Of a DNA stretch of 8,417 bases, positions 6,112 through 8,417 are shown one piece after another. The first letter of the stretch is position 1, and the number at the start of each line of letters is the position of its first letter. The translations under genes were made by a program, and so were the position numbers. Source of the DNA: JARDZI01 sp041639705 (GTDB taxonomy: Bacteria > Bacillota > Clostridia > Clostridiales > Caloramatoraceae); contig JBEQBT010000143.1 of the NCBI GenBank assembly GCA_041639705.1, forward strand, positions 1 to 8,417. The letters are read 5' to 3'. The notes under the pieces are model-generated. The model saw only the letters and a list, made by a program, of their open reading frames with translations, was not told the DNA's origin and searched no databases.

Positions 6112-7074
6112 TTGGATAATTTAGATGTTTATGATTCAGAATTACCATCACTATTAAATGAATACCTTGAATATCTTGTATCTGTTAAGGGTAAATCTAT
6201 GAATACTATTAATGGTTATAAAATTGATCTTAGACTGTTTTTTAAGTATATAAAGAAAATAAAGAATAAACTCACTGACGAGACTGAAAATATTATCATA
6301 TCGGATATTGATGAAGCCTTTATTAAAGGTATAAGGCTTGGAGATCTCTATTCCTTCATAACTTACATAACCCTTAAAAGGGACAACAGCGCCTATGCAA
6401 GGGCCAGGAAAACTGCTGCTATTAAATCCTTCTACAATTATCTTGAAACCAAGGCAAAGGTAATTAAGGATAACCCTGCTAAAGAGCTTGAAACCCCTAA
6501 GATTGGTAAAAAGAACCCTGTATATCTTACACTCGACCAAAGCAAAACACTGCTGCACATTATAGATGGCAGGAACAAGGAAAGAGATTATGCAATTGTT
6601 GTTCTTTTCCTGAATTGTGGCATGAGACTTTCAGAGCTTGTAAGTATCAATATAACCAAGATCAAGGAAGATACTCTGACAGTTACAGGCAAGGGAAACA
6701 AGGAAAGAACAATATATTTAAATGCTGCTGCCATAAATGCGTTAAATCAATATATTTCAGTTCGTCCCAAGGAAGGATTGCTCGATAAGGATGCACTTTT
6801 TTTAAGCGAAAGAAAAAGAAGAATTGATAAAAGCACTGTTGAAAAGCTGGTAAAAAAATATGTTAGAAATGCAGGCCTTTATGGGGAAAAATATACTCCT
6901 CATAAGCTAAGACATACTGCAGCTACCCTAATGTATAAGTATGGACATGTTGATATTAGGGCCCTCCAGCAGATATTAGGACACGAAAGCGTTGCAACAA
7001 CTCAGATTTATACTCATATAGATGATGAAAGACTTAGAGAAGCTGTTAAATCAAATCCTCTAGCTGAAGAATAA
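6112..7074 (+). CDS. Xer-type tyrosine recombinase
   Basis: The start chosen is TTG 6112: a very strong AGGGGGAGGGAG (6095-6106) stands five bases before it, whereas the in-frame ATG 6076 lies inside a hairpin with no ribosome-binding site. The product has 320 residues (332 from ATG). It has an N-terminal SAM-like core-binding domain (about 9-125) and a catalytic domain with every active-site residue present: Arg172 (CGMRLSE), Lys194 (VTGKGNKER), His264 and Arg267 (PHKLRH), His291 (LGHESVAT) and the nucleophile Tyr300 (IYTH). It cuts and rejoins DNA through a 3'-phosphotyrosine. Length and compact layout fit XerC/XerD/XerS (dimer resolution) better than phage integrases. Which Xer it is cannot be decided; no second xer gene is in view. 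A dif-like sequence overlaps its stop codon. Parts of it (for example 6350-6480) are noticeably less AT-rich than neighbouring genes. Confidence 0.93.
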   Translation: MDNLDVYDSELPSLLNEYLEYLVSVKGKSMNTINGYKIDLRLFFKYIKKIKNKLTDETENIIISDIDEAFIKGIRLGDLYSFITYITLKRDNSAYARARKTAAIKSFYNYLETKAKVIKDNPAKELETPKIGKKNPVYLTLDQSKTLLHIIDGRNKERDYAIVVLFLNCGMRLSELVSINITKIKEDTLTVTGKGNKERTIYLNAAAINALNQYISVRPKEGLLDKDALFLSERKRRIDKSTVEKLVKKYVRNAGLYGEKYTPHKLRHTAATLMYKYGHVDIRALQQILGHESVATTQIYTHIDDERLREAVKSNPLAEE

Positions 7075-7096
7075 CATAATATATATTATGTAAACA
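7069..7096. other. Candidate dif-like Xer recombination site
   Basis: The 18 bases AATATATATTATGTAAAC (7078-7095) equal positions 10-27 of the 28-bp Bacillus subtilis dif site as I recall it, covering the last two bases of the XerC-side arm, the six-base centre TATATA (7080-7085) and ten of eleven bases of the XerD-side arm TTATGTAAACA (7086-7096). The left arm (7069-7079) does not match Bacillus dif but mirrors the right arm in its inner six bases, giving an 18-bp perfect palindrome (7074-7091). The site overlaps the stop codon of the recombinase gene. AT-rich chance similarity remains possible. Confidence 0.5.
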
Positions 7097-7099
7097 AAT

Positions 7100-7135
7100 T
7101 CAGATTATCTTTAATTCCTATAAAAGATAATCTGA
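7100..7135. terminator. Hairpin downstream of the recombinase gene, doubtful terminator
   Basis: TCAGATTATCTTT (7100-7112) pairs perfectly with AAAGATAATCTGA (7123-7135) over 13 pairs with a ten-base loop. No T-tract follows, so it may act as a weak terminator or as a 3'-end stabiliser of the recombinase message; the strong bidirectional terminator is at 7278-7311. Confidence 0.5.
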
Positions 7136-7145
7136 TATAGTACAA

Positions 7146-7219
7146 TGTCATCCTGAGCGCAGTGAAGGATCTATCCTGCAGTACATGTGACAAGATTCTT
7201 CACTACGTTCAGAATGACA
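7146..7219. repeat. Palindromic interspersed repeat, copy 2 (CHSERSEES type)
   Basis: The left arm (7146-7172) and right arm (7193-7219) are 27-base inverted copies with four mismatches around a 20-base loop. The right arm is identical to that of copy 1 at 4778-4805, whereas the left arms differ at three sites (TCC for TCT, GAG for GAA, GGA for GAA in the CHSERSEES frame). It lies in the same orientation as copy 1. Together the two copies flank the proC-recombinase segment. Confidence 0.82.
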
Positions 7220-7277
7220 AGCTAGTCATTTGGGATAAATCGTGGCAACGCTGTTCTCCCTACGTTTTGGGGATTAT

Positions 7278-7311
7278 AAAAAGAGCTTCTAATAAACTAG
7301 AAGCTCTTTTT
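7278..7311. terminator. Bidirectional intrinsic terminator
   Basis: AAAAAGAGCTTCTA (7278-7291) pairs with TAGAAGCTCTTTTT (7298-7311), 14 perfect pairs around a six-base loop. With A5 on one side and T5 on the other it works for both strands: the recombinase side on plus and the Cys-rich gene on minus. The minus-strand gene's last four codons and stop (7297-7311) lie inside the stem. Confidence 0.9.
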
Positions 7312-7668
7312 AGTATTACTGCTTGATTTTTTCTTACCATGTAAAATTTCATCTATCTTCTCATCATATTCCTTTTTTAATTCAGGGATATCCTCTATAT
7401 AATCAAATTCAAACTCTTCATCCTCTTCACACTCGTCATGTTGTGGGACTGAAGGTTCTTCCTCTGTAATATACTCCTCTGCTTCCCAATCCTCATCAAG
7501 AACTCCATCAATATTTATTTCCATATAGTCAGTTCCTTCAGTTAGGCCTATACACTTTCCACAGCTATCACATAATTTATTAGGATCCATATCACAAATA
7601 TTACATTCATTACAGTTATCGCATACTTTACCAGAATAGATCTCACAATATTTTATTGAATTTGCCAT
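7297..7668 (-). CDS. Cys-rich, acidic protein of unknown function
   Basis: A 123-residue protein that I cannot assign to a named family. Eight cysteines crowd the first 39 residues: Cys8, then Cys16, 19, 22 and 25 at three-residue steps, and Cys33, 36 and 39 likewise. This suggests a zinc or iron-sulfur binding knuckle; the spacing is not a standard ferredoxin motif, as no Pro follows the last Cys. Residues about 51-108 are very acidic (runs such as EEDEEFEFDYIED) and the end is basic (GKKKSSSNTKKSF). There is no signal peptide or membrane segment. The start at 7668 is chosen because AAAGGA (7678-7683) is nine bases away; the ATG at 7677 is directly next to it and too close. An extended -10 promoter precedes the gene, 68 bases downstream of the LysM gene on the same strand. 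The stop codon is inside the terminator hairpin. Confidence 0.82.
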   Translation of the reverse strand: MANSIKYCEIYSGKVCDNCNECNICDMDPNKLCDSCGKCIGLTEGTDYMEINIDGVLDEDWEAEEYITEEEPSVPQHDECEEDEEFEFDYIEDIPELKKEYDEKIDEILHGKKKSSSNTKKSF

Positions 7669-7675
7669 AATAATC

Positions 7676-7750
7676 ATTCCTTTACATATGTTTTATTTTA
7701 AATTATATCAAAAGTCTATATAAATTAAAATGAAATTATTGTAAAGGAAT
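7676..7750 (-). promoter_or_regulatory. Inverted repeat able to hide the Cys-rich gene's ribosome-binding site in read-through mRNA
   Basis: ATTCCTTTACA (7676-7686) and TGTAAAGGAAT (7740-7750) are perfect 11-base inverted copies. On the minus-strand message the first lies in the last codons of the LysM gene and the second contains the AAAGGA ribosome-binding site of the Cys-rich gene. The Cys-rich gene's own promoter lies between them, so its own transcript would lack the blocking arm. The function is inferred. Confidence 0.45.
7702..7710 (-). promoter_or_regulatory. Extended -10 promoter of the Cys-rich gene
   Basis: On the minus strand TGATATAAT gives a perfect -10 hexamer (7702-7707) with the TG extension (7708-7710). 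The -35 region (about 7725-7730, TTTTAA) is poor. The predicted start is near 7695, giving a leader of about 27 bases. No LexA box is present here. Confidence 0.55.
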
Positions 7751-8008
7751 CATTAATTCCTGACCAGGCATTATTATTGCAGTATCTAAATTGTTTGCTG
7801 TTCTTATTTTATATATAATTTTTCTTATATCAGAGTTACTTTCATTGTTCTCGGATGCAATGCTCCATAATGTATCACCTGGATAAACAATCACTCTTTT
7901 GTATTTAATAGTATTATTGCCCTTTGCTGCATAACCTGTAATAGGAATAAGTATGGCTGAAATAAACATGATGGTTAATAAAAATTTAAATAATTTATTT
8001 TTCTTCAT
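7736..8008 (-). CDS. yneA: LysM-domain membrane/cell-wall protein, YneA-like SOS division inhibitor
   Basis: A 90-residue protein with an N-terminal basic stretch (MKKNK), a hydrophobic segment at about 7-27 ending GYAAK (a possible signal-peptidase site) and one LysM domain (about 37-88: VYPGDTLWSIA at 41-51, NNLDTAIIMPGQELMIP at 72-88) that should bind peptidoglycan. Bacillus YneA has the same plan (about 105 residues, membrane segment plus LysM), is divergent from lexA and delays cell division during the SOS response. This context, together with two LexA boxes in the promoter, supports the same role here. ATG 8008 is chosen for its GGAGGTG (8014-8020) five bases upstream; an earlier in-frame ATG at 8071 lies within the promoter and is rejected. 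Family is secure, and the YneA function is strongly inferred. Confidence 0.9.
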   Translation of the reverse strand: MKKNKLFKFLLTIMFISAILIPITGYAAKGNNTIKYKRVIVYPGDTLWSIASENNESNSDIRKIIYKIRTANNLDTAIIMPGQELMIPLQ

Positions 8009-8023
8009 AATGACACCTCCATA

Positions 8024-8035
8024 GAACATATGTTC
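8024..8035. promoter_or_regulatory. LexA (SOS) box 1 of the LysM gene
   Basis: GAACATATGTTC matches the Gram-positive LexA operator GAAC-N4-GTTC perfectly and lies in a 16-bp exact palindrome (8022-8037). It sits about at the predicted transcript start of the LysM gene, four bases from its ribosome-binding site. Confidence 0.92.
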
Positions 8036-8042
8036 TAAATCT

Positions 8043-8071
8043 AGTATAGCGAACGTCTGTTCTATTGTCAA
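8043..8071 (-). promoter_or_regulatory. Strong sigma-A promoter of the LysM gene
   Basis: On the minus strand TTGACA (8066-8071) and TATACT (8043-8048) are separated by exactly 17 bases. The spacer contains LexA box 2. A near-consensus promoter with two operators fits tight repression and high output on DNA damage. Confidence 0.9.
8051..8062. promoter_or_regulatory. LexA (SOS) box 2 of the LysM gene
   Basis: GAACGTCTGTTC is a full GAAC-N4-GTTC operator with a preceding C as in the Bacillus consensus. It lies inside the promoter spacer, so bound LexA would block RNA polymerase. Confidence 0.92.
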
Positions 8072-8074
8072 CAG

Positions 8075-8142
8075 TTTTTTGAAAAACTTTTAAAAAACTT
8101 TTTAACCATTTTTCAAACAGCTTTTAAAAAACTTTTAAAAAA
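8075..8142. repeat. Phased A/T tracts with 11-bp repeats between divergent promoters
   Basis: The unit CTTTTAAAAAA occurs three times (8087-8097, 8121-8131, 8132-8142), with a decayed copy at 8098. T-tracts begin at about 8075, 8088, 8099, 8109, 8122 and 8133, that is every 10-13 bases, close to the helical turn. Such phasing is typical of intrinsically bent DNA. It fills the space between the LysM and lexA promoters. Confidence 0.7.
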
Positions 8143-8156
8143 TATTTAAAATAATC

Positions 8157-8168
8157 GAACATAAGTTT
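8157..8168. promoter_or_regulatory. LexA (SOS) box of lexA
   Basis: GAACATAAGTTT differs from GAAC-N4-GTTC only at the last base, and its flanking C and G give the wider palindrome CGAACATAAGTTTG (8156-8169). It overlaps the lexA -35 box, consistent with autorepression by LexA. Confidence 0.88.
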
Positions 8169-8195
8169 GCATAGGAGTTGGAAATATGCTATAAT
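8167..8195 (+). promoter_or_regulatory. Promoter of lexA
   Basis: TTGCAT (8167-8172) and TATAAT (8190-8195) are 17 bases apart, and TGC before the hexamer makes an extended -10. The predicted start is near 8202, with a leader of about 24 bases. Confidence 0.85.
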
Positions 8196-8225
8196 CAAGC
8201 TGAAAACGATTAAGGGGTGTGTTAT

Positions 8226-8417
8226 ATGCCAAATTCTGAATTAACAAATAAACAGCAGGAAATTCTTGATTTTATAAAATGTGAAATAAGCTCAAAGGGC
8301 TACCCGCCTTCAGTACGTGAAATTTGTAGTGCTGTAAGTTTAAAATCCACCTCAACTGTTCATGGACATTTAGAAAGATTGGAAAAGAAAGGACTTATAA
8401 GAAGAGACCCTACAAAG
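8226..8417 (+). CDS. lexA: LexA repressor, N-terminal part (3' end outside window)
   Basis: The first 64 codons are present; the gene is cut by the right edge. They form the LexA winged-helix DNA-binding domain: LTNKQQEILDFIK (6-18), the turn SSKGYPPSVREIC (22-34), the recognition helix region SLKSTSTVHGHLERLEKKG (41-59) and the start of the wing LIRRDPTK. This is near-identical in pattern to Bacillus LexA (DinR). The dimerisation and self-cleavage domain (Ala-Gly site, Ser-Lys dyad) lies outside. The protein represses SOS genes until RecA filaments trigger its cleavage. ATG 8226 has AAGGGGTG (8212-8219) six bases upstream. It is divergent from the LysM gene and has its own LexA box at the -35. 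Confidence 0.96.
   Translation, partial: MPNSELTNKQQEILDFIKCEISSKGYPPSVREICSAVSLKSTSTVHGHLERLEKKGLIRRDPTK

Noticed and set aside
6154..6558. Minus-strand open frame of 134 codons within the recombinase gene.
   Set aside because: The plus-strand gene has a complete active site; the reverse frame has no start signal or known motif.
6112..7074. Reading the recombinase as a phage integrase.
   Set aside because: It lacks the extra arm-binding N-terminal domain, is of Xer length, and no tRNA attachment site or phage genes are nearby.
4734..7219. CRISPR array, because repeats of similar length occur twice.
   Set aside because: Only two copies 2.4 kb apart, each internally palindromic, with no regular spacers and no cas genes.

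Overview
The window looks like a low-GC, Gram-positive, spore-former-type Firmicute, most likely class Clostridia. The evidence is the strongly AT-rich DNA, strong Shine-Dalgarno sites (GGAGG, AGGAG), extended -10 promoters, an RNase Y gene, and a divergent lexA / LysM-protein pair controlled by GAAC-N4-GTTC operators as in Bacillus. No plasmid, phage or CRISPR machinery is seen. Species cannot be told from the sequence.

Layout, left to right. (1) 1-485: the last 147 codons of RNase Y (rny) and its intrinsic terminator. (2) 539-3110: one apparent transcription unit with a TGGACA/TATATT promoter, coding for a PHP-family phosphoesterase, a PadR-type repressor and a class I (AspB-like) aminotransferase, closed by a G5/C5 terminator. 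Inverted repeats in and near the promoter are candidate PadR operators. (3) 3122-4676: purB alone, of the long, animal-like adenylosuccinate lyase type, with its own extended -10 promoter. (4) 4621-5005: a 385-base gap holding a 72-base imperfect palindrome of the CHSERSEES repeat kind. (5) 5006-7140: proC (GTG start), a small membrane protein whose frame may continue by a -1 shift at an A7 run, a perfect 15-bp hairpin, a Xer-type tyrosine recombinase (TTG start) and, overlapping its stop codon, a sequence closely matching the right two thirds of the Firmicute dif site. (6) 7146-7296: a second copy of the palindromic repeat and a bidirectional terminator. (7) 7297-8417: a minus-strand pair (a Cys-rich acidic protein of unknown function and a YneA-like LysM protein) divergent from lexA, which runs off the right edge.

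The best understood circuit is the SOS module: LexA would repress itself through one box at its -35, and repress the LysM division inhibitor through one box in the promoter spacer and another near the transcript start. About 60 bases of phased A/T tracts lie between the two promoters. The Xer recombinase, its adjacent dif-like site and the SOS/division-control genes make a neighbourhood linked to chromosome integrity and cell division, although the recombinase itself shows no SOS box. The most novel-looking points are the dif-like site beside the recombinase gene, the possible -1 frameshift in the small membrane protein, and an inverted repeat that would hide the ribosome-binding site of the Cys-rich gene only in read-through messages from the LysM gene.
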